Positions 34,743 to 48,887 of a stretch of DNA of 64,000 nucleotides are shown here, one piece after another; within the stretch, counting starts at the first letter, position 1; the number at the start of each line of letters is the position of its first letter. The stretch is from contig OY756151.1 of the NCBI GenBank assembly GCA_963576785.1, forward strand, positions 744,001 through 808,000. The letters are read 5' to 3'. The DNA comes from Chlorophyllum brunneum (Eukaryota; Basidiomycota; Agaricomycetes; Agaricales; Agaricaceae). Under the pieces are notes generated by a model, which was not told the DNA's origin, searched no databases, and saw only the letters and a list, made by a program, of their open reading frames with translations. The position numbers were made by a program, and so were the translations under genes.

Positions 34743-36419
34743 AATTCCCCAGTACAACTCATCAAGTATGTCCCGATGTAACGGTATATCGCTGGTGTAG
34801 CTATTGGTATTTCGGTGAGCTTTGACCGCGCACCCCCAAGCGCCCTCCGCTCGCTCGCTGACGGCCTTGGGCATAGATTCTGATATATGATCACCTCTTG
34901 TCGATGGACGACGAAGTCGAGTACATCTGGAATGCAAGGATGTCTGCACCCAAGATTGCGTTCCTCCTAGTCCGCTATGCCATGCCGGCTGTACTCTTCG
35001 TGAATACGTACCGTGTGTAGTCCCTTCCATCGAATCAGGATTTGGCGCTGACGGTAGTATCGTCTCCGGTGGTTAGAGCAAAGCTACGACAACGTTTCTC
35101 TACCTCAAACTGTATGTCCCTTCTGAATATTTTCCTGTGTAGCACTGATTTCCTATTAATACAGTTGTGAGTTCCGGGTTTGTCGCCTTCATTCATTTTC
35201 ATCTCATATCTTGATAGCTGTAAAATTTGGTTCCATGTGGCGGTGAGCATGAATTCATTCCTGGTGATACCTCACTGATTGTTTGTCAGGCCGTGCTCTT
35301 CATCATTGTCGTCGGGATTGAAAACTGTTCGTATGATCTGATGAGAAACAATCACCGTCTGACAAAAGATGGAATGCAGTCTTGATTTTACTTCGTGTCT
35401 GGGTGCTCAGTGATCGGAAGCGCAAAGTCATGAAGTGGACGTCGCTGTTCTATCTTATTATGCAAGCGATGACAATGGGCTGGACGATTGCTATCATGGT
35501 AAAGGCAGCTGGTATGAAAAGCCCCCATTGAATCTTCAAGCTGCTCACGAGCGCGCATCTTTCAGGAGCACTCGACTTTGTGGGCGAGAAACAAGCCCAC
35601 ATGGTGCTTTGTTCCACGAAAAGCCGTAGTATCGTTCCTGCACTGTATATCCCCCCTGTGAGCACCTTGATTTGTTACCAGGGCTTACTCTGATGGCCAG
35701 TGTGAAGGTCTTTTTCGAGGCCGTGATGCTCGTGCTCATTCTGTGGAGCACATACCTCCGCTCACGGAACGTGGAGAACAGGAGTGTTATCCATTACCTT
35801 CTTAATGACGGGTTCATATATATTTTGGTACGCTTTCATGACCATACTTGTGGCTTGTATGTTGAATTATTGGATCACGTCTAGCTTCTGTTCGGTAGGT
35901 CTTCATAGCATATCTCGAAAACCCTGGCAGCGTCCTGACGTTCTATGCTTCTACCCATCAACTGATCGTGCTGTCATTTCTGGGCTATTCTTACTTCGCT
36001 TGTCTGTTCGGATGAGAAGTTTTTCGAGTAGCGAACATGCTTGTCACCGCTTCTGCACCGGTCCGTATCGCCTTCCTTTCTCACTCCATTCATGGGAATA
36101 TAACAATGCTCTTACATAGGCACCGCTAATATTTACTGGGTTATGGTGGGTGTTCTCATCTAAACCCTTGTTCATTGTCCTCGGCCATCTCACGAGCGTG
36201 GATAGTTTCGGATGCGCGACGGGTGCTGCGACCGTATCGCGACTGATACTTAGTCTGCGAAAAGAATCGGTCATCAAACGTCGGTTGGCAGCGGCGGGCC
36301 ACTGTCCCATGGATGGACTATCACTCACAGCTTCTGCCATGGACGGGAACTGTGAAACGGCCGCTAGGGACTCGTGGTCAAGTAAGGTGAAAAATTATGA
36401 TTCCCCAGGTAACCGGTAA
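34743..36419 (+). pseudogene. DUF6533-like fungal multi-pass membrane protein, copy 1, probably decaying
   Basis: The layout matches basidiomycete DUF6533 proteins, which have an N-terminal ~45-residue motif and about seven membrane helices. Seen in order: RYIAGVAIGIS (34782-34814), then after an intron YDHLLSMDDEVEYIW and PKIAFLLVRYAMP (34877-34990), KIWFHVAAVLFIIVVG (~35220-35320), LILLRVWVLSDRKRKVMKW (~35379), FVGEKQAHMVLCSTKSRSIV (~35576), FFEAVMLVLILWSTYLRSR (~35711), LLNDGFIY and a C-terminal VSRLILSLRKESV (~36230). A TAA at 34779-34781 stands in frame immediately before RYIAG. The join after VNTY (~35011) also loses frame. Function is unknown for the family. A second member lies at 58366-60334. 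Confidence 0.5.
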
Positions 36420-36694
36420 TCACCAGTATACAGCCACTTGAGACTTTGGCAGAGTGGTGATGCTGTATTGTATGTATGTCTAATTTCTTTGGGTTATACT
36501 TCTTATTACTGTATTACTTGTATGAGCATCACCTGTAATATACTGTCACTTTGTTTCGTGGTCACACATAGAGGTCTTTCCCACGAACACTTTATCAAAT
36601 CGCATGCTTGCATCATGAGCTTGGTTTCTACCTCTATCATTCCCCATCGCAATTAGACTGAGATACCGTAGACACCGGTCGCAACAATACAGCA

Positions 36695-38382
36695 ATGTCA
36701 TCCTCAACCGCGGTTGCCGACCCCACACCTTCTACATCAACATCCACGACAGTTGACAAGAAAAAACCAATATGCATAATTACAATCGGCATGGCTGGCG
36801 CAGGCAAATCAACATTCGTGCAGAGGATAAATTCTTATCTGCACTCTTCAAGTCCGCCCAAGCCACCGTATATCTTGAATCTGGACCCCGCAGTTGCCTT
36901 TGTGCCATATGAAGCAAATATTGACATCCGAGACACCGTCAATTATTCGGAGGTGATGAAACAGTGAGTCTTTTCTTATCATCCTTTCCACGGACGGGGA
37001 TGGAAACAGCACGGAGTCGAGTTCGGGCTGCATGGCGGAGGGTGGTGGTCAAGCAGATGTTAACGCGCGACTAATGGCTGAGAGTGTCACTTCCCTGCCT
37101 TATTCTCCCGATTCATACACTTGAGTTTTGTTGGTAGATCTGCTGTTAATCATCGGGCGCAGCTGACACGCTTATGCGAATGTGATTGTATTGTTTGATA
37201 GATACAACCTAGGCCCAAACGGAGGGATCTTGACAGCGTTGAACTTATTTACGACAAAATTTGATCAGGTTCTGGAGCTGGTGGAGAAAAGGGCTGACGA
37301 TGTAGAGTGCGTTGCTATCTCTGCTTCTTCCTTCGGTCCCCGATTTACCCGCTGTGTTTTGCTTTTCTGGTAGCTATGTGATACTTGATACCCCGGGACA
37401 GATCGAAATATTCACTTGGTCGGCGTCCGGGGCTATTATTACGGACGCGGTGGCATCTTCGTTACCGACTGTAGTGGCATATATCATTGATACGCCCCGG
37501 ACGACGGCTCCTGCCACTTTCATGTCGAATATGCTATATGCTTGTAGGTGAATCCCGGTGGCCCTGATATATATTGCATATATACTGTGGACGCTGATCT
37601 TGATTTGTTTAGTATCCTGTACAAGACAAAACTTCCATTTATTCTCGTGTTTAACAAGACTGATGCTCAGCCCCACCAGTTTGCCCTGGACTGGATGTCG
37701 GATTTTGAAGAATTCCAGGCCGCGCTTGCGACACATGAGGGTACACGGGATTCAGAAGGCGAGCCAACCTATATGAATAGTTTAATGAATAGCATGAGTC
37801 TGGTATTGGACGAATTCTACAAGAATCTCAAGGTAAAGTATCCTTTTATGGTGCTTTGAGCGCGACGCGCTGATAGAAGTTGTTGGTGCCCTTGTTCCTA
37901 GGCTGTAGGAGTTTCAAGTGTTACCGGCGATGGTGTGAAAGAATTTTTTGAGGCAGTCGGCGCTTCGCGGGAAGAATACGAGCGGTATGTATTGTTCTCG
38001 GGTCTCTTGGCGTTTCGGGCGCCGACTCATTTCCGAGTATAGGGAGTATCTCCCTGAGCTTGAAAGAGCCAGGAAGCAGAGAGAAAGGACGCTGCAGGAA
38101 GTCAAGAACGCTTCTATGAACCGGTTACTTAAGGATCTGGCTATTGATCGGGCCAAGAACCCTCATGGGCCGCTAAACGATCGCTGGGACCCTGTCGAGG
38201 AAGAAGGCGATGACGATACCGAGATTGATATCATCGACAGGAGTAAGTGTTCCTTGCGAGAAATGCATTGCGGTGATGTTGAGTCGGCGACAGATGAGGA
38301 GCGACACCCTGGCGAGTACATTGACGTGACACGAGTGCGAAGACATGAGGGTGAAAACATCAGCTGGCCACGGCCGGCTTGA
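36695..38382 (+). CDS. GPN1: GPN-loop GTPase 1
   Basis: GTPase needed for assembly and nuclear import of RNA polymerase II (yeast Npa3). Exons 36695-36963, 37202-37306, 37374-37547, 37613-37832, 37902-37984 and 38043-38382 join to 1,191 nt, 396 residues, the usual size. The P-loop GMAGAGKST is at 32-40, the GPN tripeptide (LGPNGG) at 94-96, switch motif DTPGQIE at 130-136, and base-recognition NKTD about 80 residues later, followed by SSVTGDG. The C-terminus is an acidic/charged tail, as in other GPN1 proteins. The first intron is 238 nt, long for this genome. It lies 280 bp upstream of CDK1 on the same strand. Confidence 0.96.
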
Positions 38383-38661
38383 AAAGTGTTCAAGTGGGCA
38401 TAGGGTGGTGGCATGGTATAGAGCAGATATATTGTTATGACAACGTAGAAGTAGATTTTGAGGCAGGAATGCTGGATGGGCTATCGATCAAGTATTATGT
38501 GATCGCATTTTCCTTCCACCGCCCGTACGGTCTTCCTATTCGCTTTTCCTTCCTGATTGCCCTGACTACTGTCTCTCCCTTTTATTCCCCACTCCCTCGC
38601 TCTTTTCTCTCACCCTTCCCGAACCACCCTCTTGTATCCAGCCCTTTCTCGCCGTGCAACC

Positions 38662-40619
<1,958 letters not shown>

Positions 40620-41896
40620 GGTTCTTCCTTCTCAGCATATCAGATAAGTGGATGCTGTGACACGTCGGTTTGTTGATATTAGAACTTGTTCGGGAGGATG
40701 TTTCTGTCGTTCCTCGCTGTAGTCTTTCTCGCTCAAAGCCCCTTTATGAAGCATATTATTTCCTTTTTACGAGGGTCCGCTGCTCATCGTTTATGATAAC
40801 ATACATTCTCTGTGTTGTTTTTTGTTGTGTTCGTTTTCGGAACTTAAGGGTGTTTACATCAGTCTGATCCACAGCCGTCCTGTGAGCTTCACTGTGTAGT
40901 TATTGACGTGATGTTGAACGTCTTGAGTCCTCGGGGCCGATGACTCGGAGCTCCAGATCGACTACCCCGACCCTAGGCCAAGGATGCAATGACCAACAAC
41001 ATGGTGTGTGAGCGTTCCCAGACCTCGAGAGATCCTCGTTCGTTCTCCCCGGTTGTCGACCCGACCTTATTGAGTCTGCGGTTATTCTTCGTCCGCATGG
41101 GACTAGCTCTCCATCGCTATGTCAACAGCCACCTTCTCTTCTTCTGTGTTCTCGCTCATTCGTTAGTGGCTAAGAATAGCACATTCCCCTTCAACAGCCA
41201 TGAACGTCTAGACGGTTCTTGGACCCTCCACTTGTATATTCGTCCTAATTAGTTAAGTGCACCGCAGTACTGTAGATAACACAGAGGAACGGAAGGTTGT
41301 TCCTATTTCAGGGACTTTTCGATATAACGGGATTCGCCGTGGAAGCAATACCATGGGTAGGCAGTGGCCAGTCACACAATAGACTGCAAGAGCTATAAGT
41401 GGTGCATTGAGAGATAACTACCAGCCACATAACCCAATAGGGCTGGATATTCTGCGGGCTAGGAGGTGGCTCCAGGTTTTTAGACACACTTAGCACTGCC
41501 TAGCGGCTCCGGACACTAATAATAGTGTTAACCACATTTCGCGCTTGGTGCCATCATGCACAGCACTTCCGCAATAAGAATTTTATCAACCCGTCCAATT
41601 GGCTTCTGTGATACACTGCAGCGCCAGGACGCAAGTCTTGAGTACTAATAGTACTGCCACCATTTGCATAGTGCGCGAGGCACGCCTCGTGAATCACATT
41701 ACTGGGAATATCCAAGGCACGGAGTAGGGCCAGAGGCGCTAGCGGCTGTGTCTTCGATTTGTTTTATATATATAAGTAAAGCTTGCAGTGCCCAAAAGGC
41801 AAACCCCAAGCACAACGACGTCCGATTTCTTACCCAAAGGATATCCTCCTCAGAAACGCACCATCTCCTTCATCAGGCCACAAACCCAGGAACAAA
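40620..41896. other. Intergenic, no gene recognised
   Basis: About 1.3 kb downstream of CDK1. It holds a TATATATATAAG run at about 41765-41776, roughly 120 bp upstream of the small open frame at 41897. Other open frames show no motifs. Confidence 0.4.
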
Positions 41897-42268
41897 ATGA
41901 TGCAGCCAACCGCCCAGGATATCAACGTTGATATCAGCATCTACTCCAATGGCAATTTATTGTCACCTATGGTTGCTCCGGATCTGGATATCCCCCCTTT
42001 CGTCGGGGACTTGAGCTCCCTAAATCCTTGCACTAAAGTCACAATATCGCTAACCAATGATACTGGGGAGGAAGTTTTGGAAGTTAATATTGTGCCTCCC
42101 AGTCCTGCTTTCAGCCCTGTAATGGACGACTTGGATTTACAGATGGATGCTTTGTCCCTATCTGAAGAGACCGGAGAATTTAATTCTCGGCGGAGGAAGG
42201 GAGACCAGACTGGAGATATACCTTATTCCATATCATCAAGGAACTGGGGGGTGGCGTGTAGTCATTGA
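41897..42268 (+). CDS. Small acidic unknown protein, 123 aa
   Basis: Not recognised. The frame opens with MMQPTAQDINVDISIYSNGN after a good TATA-like run and ends at 42268. The composition is acidic and Leu/Pro/Ser-rich (PDLDIPPFVGDLSSL; MDDLDLQMDALSLSEE), with one basic patch (NSRRRKGD). No signal peptide, membrane segment or known domain is seen. It may be an orphan gene or a chance open frame; the promoter-like sequence slightly favours a gene. Confidence 0.35.
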   Translation: MMQPTAQDINVDISIYSNGNLLSPMVAPDLDIPPFVGDLSSLNPCTKVTISLTNDTGEEVLEVNIVPPSPAFSPVMDDLDLQMDALSLSEETGEFNSRRRKGDQTGDIPYSISSRNWGVACSH

Positions 42269-43390
42269 AGTGGCGCTCCTGTTTGGTAGTTAATCACCAA
42301 CTAGTCTGGGAATGGAGTGAAGGCTGTCGTGTACGGGGGACGGAGAAAGCTGGCGGGGAAATGGACATTATCAAATGGGTGCAACGGAGGGGGGAGAGCC
42401 TAGGCTGTCCTGGATATAACTGGGAGCCAGGGGGACGGGCCCTGATATATATGAGACGATTTATGTAGGCCGAGATTTATAACACGTACGCAGGGAAGGC
42501 ACGAATATCACATCTTTCTTGTGTGGCGTATAACACTAAGTAAAGCGACTTTCCTTAGACTTCTACCACGCTGTACTTGTGTGTCGACAGTTTTACCCCA
42601 TTTATTGAAATGAATGTACTTCACTCTGGTGTCTCTTGGTATTAAGTTGCCCGTGGGTTCAGCTGTATTTCTGTAAATATCTGTTGACCCGACACATATC
42701 GACGCCAGCAGGTCTCGTGCCTCTGCGCCAGTGTACTCATTCTAAGCGACCACTCTCATGGCTTCTCGTTCCATTTATACCATCGAGTTCGAGCCTTCGC
42801 TCCGATCTTTCCTTACTAGTATTATTAGCCTTCTGAAACCAGTACAGAGATAACTTCTCAGTGATTAGAATTGCTTCCGCCTTGATTGATCATGGTAGTT
42901 CAGGGCTATTTGAAGCATCTCGCATCAGAGGGGGAGTGGGCCCCCTGCGAACACTGTTCCCCAACAACACGAGATCTGATTCATGTGATATATTCAACCG
43001 GAGCTCGTAGCACGCTAATAGCAGGCGAAGGCACACTATGACAGGAGTGGCAGAATCACAGAAATTCTTCTGTTTTGATAAACCATGGCGGTACGGGGAA
43101 TCCTAAATGTGTAACGCCGTTGCCTTGTGCTACATGTGCCAAGTCCCAGCGGCGAAAACATCTGATACAGTATTGCGGTGAAATAAGGGGAAGGTCGACC
43201 ATACATATCAACATACTTGCTCGAAATGATAACAACTTGGTAGTAGGAGAGGTCAGCACGAAACTTGAGAACAAGTATAATATGATGCACAATGCATCTG
43301 CCCACTTGTAACGGATGAGGTAACATTATCCGGAATGATGCGCTCTGGAACTTAGTGTTCAGCGCTCAATTGCGATCTTGAAGGCCACAG
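42269..43390. other. Intergenic, no gene recognised
   Basis: About 1.1 kb. Two overlapping minus-strand open frames at ~43040-43326 lack family features. Confidence 0.4.
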
Positions 43391-44412
43391 TCAGCGGATG
43401 ACGAACGGAGGAGAAGGAGTTCCGAGAGTGTACGTACCAGGACAAGGGACCCTGGTATTAATGAAGTTCTCCACTTTGGCCCAAATCTCTTCACCATTTA
43501 AGATATCATCCGACAGGCTTACATGTATCAGACCGCGGTCCCAAGATAGTGCTTCTCGCGATTCAAGTTGCTGGGTTGTCCCCACAGCTATCCGCCTATC
43601 CGTCTCTCCCAAGACCATTTGCTGTACTTCTTTGTTGTCTACCAGATACTGTTCAAGAGGTAATTGTCCGTCCTTTACAGAGAGGATGACCAAGCAAACG
43701 TGAAGAAGGGGAGGGAAACGTGATATTAGGTTATGGACGGCCCGGAGGTTCGTTGAAGTATCGACTTCAAGTGCGAAGTGTGTCAGGTGCTCGAGGACAT
43801 CAAAACTTGCCCAGGACCACTTGTGACAGTGTTCTGAGGCACCGAATATGCTGAGATGTGTGAGATGGTGGAACAACGGGATGCGGAAGGATGGGTCAGG
43901 ACAGAGACATATGGGCTGCAAGGTGACAGACAGGCGCCTGAGTGCGGGGGACTGGGCCGTCACGAACCGCCCGAAGTCCGCAACGTCGTCTAATGTTATA
44001 TCGAATGTCCTTTGTGAAAATTCGATCTGTGATGCTAGTCTTGTGACACCGGTGCAAGCAGAAAGGATCTTGGCAGCCTGGTGGAAGGTGGCACCGTATG
44101 TGAAAGAGAGGGATCTAATAGTATTCACGAGTGATTTCGAGCACATCGTATCAAGGTTGCGGATGAAAGCGTCTGCTTGCGAAGAGCTCTGTAGTTTGAT
44201 ATGTCTATAGAGTATCGGTTCAGCCCTAACAGTAGGAAACATAAGCTTTGTGTCAACTAGCAGCAGTCCAACACATACCATCGTTTGACCTCTCGAGAAA
44301 CCAGCATCAACTTCAACGCCATAAACTGGTCTGTTTCGGCAGCATACTCGATAATCGTCCGTTCCAAATCATACGGCAGCTGAGTGGACAGAACAATGGC
44401 ATTTGTGAACAT
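43391..44412 (-). CDS. F-box-like / leucine-rich lineage-specific protein, 322 aa
   Basis: Two exons, 44412-44279 and 44225-43391, join in phase (VKRW|AEPILYRHI) to 969 nt. Exon 1 reads MFTNAIVLSTQLPYDLERTI, then IEYAAETDQFMALKLMLVSR, which resembles the F-box-like helix set that opens many basidiomycete proteins of this type (LPxEIxxxIxxxA...ALxLxxVSRxVxxW). Exon 2 continues with LYRHIKLQSSSQADAFIR and leucine-patterned segments (LHVCLVILS; HHLTHLSIFGASEHCHKW; LEHLTHFALEVD) typical of the degenerate LRR part. A role as SCF adaptor is inference. It ends with TLGTPSPPFVIR. The 53-nt intron is GT-AG. Confidence 0.68.
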
Positions 44413-46087
44413 TGAAGGGCGCCGACTCACAGGTGGGTTGTCTGGTGTCGTGTGGTAAGGGGGAGAGCGGGTCGACGCCTGAGGATGGCCAAATGGTGGT
44501 CATATATCCTCGTAGCCCGAACAGGACTGCTGTCAAGCCATGAGGACGTGCGGGAAATGGTCGCACGACACGCATGCTGAAAGAATTCCGAGAATTATTG
44601 CCTCAATCTTGATCCGCGGTATCCTTATGAGGGGAGGTATGGGGTTCCGTTCCGGGCGGTATGTCCCGAACGTATACGTACCCTCTTCTTGATGACAGCA
44701 CAAGCGAATGAACAGCCAGACCTAGACCGAATCCAGACGTGTGCGGCTGCCTCCCTTTGCAGCACAATCCTGGTGGCAAGTTCAACCGCAAACCTATTTC
44801 CAAGGTTTCAGAATGCCTAGAAACTCGTAGGCCCTACCATTGTACAACGAAACAAAAGAAAAAAAAAGACCTGAAGTCACTGCTATGAGTGACTCATCGA
44901 GTTCATTTGAGAGACTTACCTGTTCAGGTCCCTTCTTGGCAATCGGTTACAACTAAGCGTTCGGTTCCTATTTGTGGGATACGCCAAACCAGCTTCCCGT
45001 TCGCTCGGCCTACCCAATTATTCCGAGGACGTTGTAGCGTTTCTCGCGAGAGGAATCAGTGAAGTGGACACTGCTCGCGATGTATAAATTTAGCAACTAA
45101 AAATAACTCGGTGATCAGTGACCACAACAGCGGACCAGACCAAGCTAGGGAAGAAATGCTCACCGCCAATATCATAGAAGGACTACAAGACGAGGATGCT
45201 TTGTTTTCCGCGGGAAAAGGAAGGCATCCTGAATCCACTCCAAGGAGCAGACTGGCAAGTTTGTCCCAGTAGTGAACGTTTGAACCCCAACGAATGGGCG
45301 ACCGTTGTTGTGCGCGAATAATCGGAAACTGAAGACCGAAATTAAATCAGCTGCCGATAACCCTCCGCCTTACCTCCTGGTGGGATCAAGGTCAAGTTTA
45401 GATAGGTAGTCATGTACGAGATACTGAAACTGATAAAACGGTACACAAGTGACCGACAGCTTTGGTTGAAGGTAGTTATTTTCAGATTACAACATCTCCC
45501 GTATCCCCATTCATGTTTAGTTTCGGACATAGGGGAGCTTGCGAATCTCTGCCATGTTCTTTGAACTGAGTGGATATGCCTATCCCTGCCAGTGGTTGAT
45601 TGAGAGAAGCTCAGCTGATAGACTCGCACGAGACCACTTCTCGCTCGGAACTATGCTCCTCCTCCCGCGTCCTGTGGATACCCCGTAACCACACGCTATA
45701 TCTCTCCTGGGGTTTGCACAAAGAAATTGGACGTCCTGCATCACGATACCGCCCGATACGCAGGTGCTGAGTCCTCCCAGCCCCCGATAAGAGAACGTCG
45801 TTGCGGACAGGGACATAGGGTCATGAGGGTGAGAGCGTCAGATGTGACACATGCCCCATCGTCATTTCCCTGTATGCTATACTACTACAACAGGTTTTGA
45901 TCCTATGCATATGCAACCTGAAAAGGAAGGGTATTCTGAGAATTCGAAGCTGGGATTACTGTATCGCGGGCCTACTAGACCAATCGGTATTAGTCCTCCT
46001 TCTGAGGAGGCCCGAAAGCTGGCATAGTCCATCCCTTATGAACTAGGAATCAGGTAGTAAGTGACTCGTCGCAGATTGGACATTGCA
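44413..46087. other. Intergenic, no gene recognised
   Basis: About 1.7 kb between two minus-strand genes. Short open frames on both strands carry no motif, and no spliced chain could be built. Confidence 0.4.
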
Positions 46088-47173
46088 CTACTCACGGTGA
46101 CTCTTAAGATTGAATTTCCGGTCTGGGACGACTAAATAATCCTTGTGGCACGCGTACCTCCTGAACCAGAACACGCCTCTAGTTTTTGCATCCTTCAAGT
46201 ATCGCTGGGTTACTGCACGTTGCAATCGCGCCTGAATAAATGCAGCTATCCCATACCACATACCCCAATCGATCCTGCTGTCTCCCAGGGGAACAGACCA
46301 CAGGCCACTCGCGATAAGAACACCGCGGAGATCGTTGGGAATTAGCCACCAACTCGCGGGTTCATCTTCCACCAGGGTACGAATGGACATGATCGGCATC
46401 AACAAAGTATTACCACCCTCTGTCAATACACTCGGTAATACTTGGCGCATATTCCTAACCGCCTCCTTTGCGTCGTCAGGAAATGGTACAGCAAGTTTCC
46501 TCAGCCTTTTGAAATCCTCGACCATACTTCTGTTGACATTTCCCTCTGCAATTTCGACATAGCATACCTGGCGTTCAACTCGGAGTATCATCCCAGTATA
46601 AAATGATACAAAGAGGAATGCGAGGATGTAGAATATGTCAAAGAGGATTGAAGATGTTTTAGGATGCAGTACGATCCTGCTCAAGAGGAGGGAGAAGACC
46701 AACCCAAGGGCAACAAGAGTATAGGAGATGGCCACAAACAGGGGGTATGTGGTTCTACCCCACCGGATAACAGGAAAATTCGAGTAGTGGCGAAGGAAAT
46801 AATTTTGTGTAAGAAAAGCTTCATCCGTCGATGCTGTGGCGTCCCTGGCCTCATGGGCTTCAAGTGCAGTCCTGACAAACTTGTCATAATCGTCCGAGGT
46901 AAGCTCCGCAGGTGGGAGGTTACCAACCACTTTGAAAATCTCCGTATCTTCTCCGAAAGCGAGCTTCATTCCTGCGTGACGACTTTGAAATTCGAAGGTG
47001 GCGATGTAGACGAGGAATTGGCCAAAGGACTGGCCACCAATGCAACTGATTGCAACGGCGGTTTGAGCCTCCACACCGCTCATCATTGATGCGATGTTGG
47101 ACGCGATAGCTGTAAGCAGTTTGGCGATCAGCTGGCTCTCCATTTGGGCTTGATCCTGTTGAAGACGGTCCAC
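46088..47173 (-). CDS. Unknown two- to four-helix membrane protein, 361 aa
   Basis: Not recognised. One exon reads MDRLQQDQAQMESQLIAKLL. A weakly hydrophobic N-terminal part (residues ~15-60, including TAVAISCIGGQSFGQFLVYI) is followed by an amphipathic region. Two clear membrane helices lie at ~143-165 (YPLFVAISYTLVALGLVFSL) and ~175-198 (ILFDIFYILAFLFVSFYTGM). The remainder is probably cytosolic, with a tryptophan-rich motif (DEPASWWLIPNDLRGVLIAS; DWGMWYGIAAFIQARLQ) and a basic C-terminus. The pattern resembles lineage-specific basidiomycete membrane proteins of unknown role. The start is the first ATG in frame. Confidence 0.7.
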   Translation of the reverse strand: MDRLQQDQAQMESQLIAKLLTAIASNIASMMSGVEAQTAVAISCIGGQSFGQFLVYIATFEFQSRHAGMKLAFGEDTEIFKVVGNLPPAELTSDDYDKFVRTALEAHEARDATASTDEAFLTQNYFLRHYSNFPVIRWGRTTYPLFVAISYTLVALGLVFSLLLSRIVLHPKTSSILFDIFYILAFLFVSFYTGMILRVERQVCYVEIAEGNVNRSMVEDFKRLRKLAVPFPDDAKEAVRNMRQVLPSVLTEGGNTLLMPIMSIRTLVEDEPASWWLIPNDLRGVLIASGLWSVPLGDSRIDWGMWYGIAAFIQARLQRAVTQRYLKDAKTRGVFWFRRYACHKDYLVVPDRKFNLKSHRE

Positions 47174-47884
47174 GCCACATACATGATGCTTTTATAATGG
47201 GACGTGCACTTAACTTGACGAATTCTCGAGACTCCAGGTTAGATCATCGGGTGTGGGACTGCGGGGGCACGGGCAAAGAGCTCATACTAGCGCGGAGAAT
47301 CCGCAAGTGCCTCGCTGGAAATACACTGATAAGACTCGGAGACGTTTAATTTGAAAGGAAGTTAGCATAGCAGAAGTACACAGCACTTTCATTGATCGTG
47401 AGCTGCGCAATGGACCAGTGGCAAGGATCATACAAGCATGGAAGAATGGTTAACGTACGCATACAATGCTTTCGACACGCACCACAAGGCATACTGCTTC
47501 TTGCTGTGACTGGAAATGGGCTAGACTCTGCTTTGCACCCCTGAACGAGATAGACAGCCGAAGGCTATAACGAGAGTTTTCGCAATTTCGCGGGATCATT
47601 AATTGTTCGAGCAGGATACTGACTATATCGGGATGCTAGTGTATTACCTCACAGAGATTAAACATAACTCAGAAATGGCTGGGAAGCATCGCAGGGCAAG
47701 GGCACGTATTCCATTCATTGCCTCCGGATCTATAATATCCAGATCAAATAACTGGGACGGTAGCTAACAAGGTGGGGCTTAGAAAGACAGTTGGATCAGC
47801 TCAGCTGTTGTAGCCACGAGTGACAGTAAGAGTACAAGCAAAGAAAAGTAGAACAGAATACCTAGCCGAATCCAGTCGGACAAA
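47174..47884. other. Intergenic, no gene recognised
   Basis: About 710 bp between two minus-strand genes, with no coding or repeat structure recognised. Confidence 0.4.
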
Positions 47885-48887
47885 TCAAAACGGTGAGAGA
47901 ACAGAAAATGTGTTCGGTGGAGTCAGCCCAATCAGCTGTGGCGAAGAGAGATGGGAGAGTTCGCCACGCGAAGGAGGTGAGGGTAGCTGCTCCCCAGTCA
48001 TATTCATCTGTTGATGATCGGGTGATGTTGGACCGAAAACGGCGTCCCCGGAAAAGGAGAGAGCCGGAGAGATAGCAGTAGGCGGTGTCAGGTCGCTATA
48101 TGACAATGAAGAGGTTGAAGAAACAGACGAATAACTATCAGAAAGAGACGAAGAGCCTGAGGAGAAAGAAGCAGGGGAATAGTCGAAGGGTGATGCCTGA
48201 ATAGACGGTGGTGTCACCGTGCTTGGCCACGTTGTAACTGTAGAAGGAGTCGTGGAGGCCGATGCACTCTCATTAATGCCCTTATCAGGGATTTCAGTGG
48301 CTGACATCCCAAATATTGAAGGAAAACATACCTGGTCTGCGGCCTGGGAGTTGGGATTCCTATGCCTCAAACCAGAAGCTGTGTGGTTTTGTTCCACTGA
48401 GGTAGTTCCCTGTACGGCACTGCCGCTGGATTGAGGAACTTGTGGGACGAGACTGGGACCAGGTACAGGAGCAGGATTTGGAACAGGAACAGGATTGGGG
48501 GGAAACGGTACAGCTGCAGGATTCGTGGTAGGTATAGGATTAAGGGGGATCGGGGCAGGAGCAGGAGCGGCCTGGGGAGTGTCCTGACAAAGTTTAACTA
48601 TCCCATAAGTAATCCCTCCAACCTGCAAGCAACGGGGAAACCATCTAAGTGACTTTTATTTCAACTCAACATTTTGATCAACCTACCGTCACGACTATAA
48701 GGATCCCGCAGCCAGCAGCAACAGCAACAGGGGGCACGGCAGCTGTACCAACTGCAGTACCGATGATAGCACCAACTTCTACCAATGTCGACGCTATTTC
48801 TGCCCCAGTTAGAAAGGCGGCCCCTACTCCCACGGAAGGATGCATTCTGGATGGTAGAAAGTCTGAAGTTGGAGAGGGGGAGGACAT
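47885..48887 (-). CDS. Unknown membrane-anchored proline/serine-rich protein
   Basis: Not recognised. Exon 1 (from 48887, MSSPSPTSDFLPSRMHPSVG) contains two glycine/alanine-rich hydrophobic stretches (GAAFLTGAEIASTLVEVGAI; AVAAGCGILIVVTV). It splices at ACG|GTAGGT to a TTGCAG acceptor, giving GGITYGIVKLCQDTPQ. The second exon is a Pro/Ala repeat (PNPVPVPNPAPVPGPS) followed by Ser/Thr-rich sequence (TTPSTVTTWPSTVTPPS) and ends ...TPPNTFSVLSPF at 47885. This looks like a membrane-anchored protein with an extended Pro/Ser/Thr-rich tail. An additional short intron near 48310 (CAG|GTATGT) is possible. Confidence 0.55.

Noticed and set aside
34584..35030. 148-codon minus-strand frame
   Set aside because: It lies antisense to the DUF6533-like N-terminal exons, which match a family in order, and it has no recognisable domain itself.
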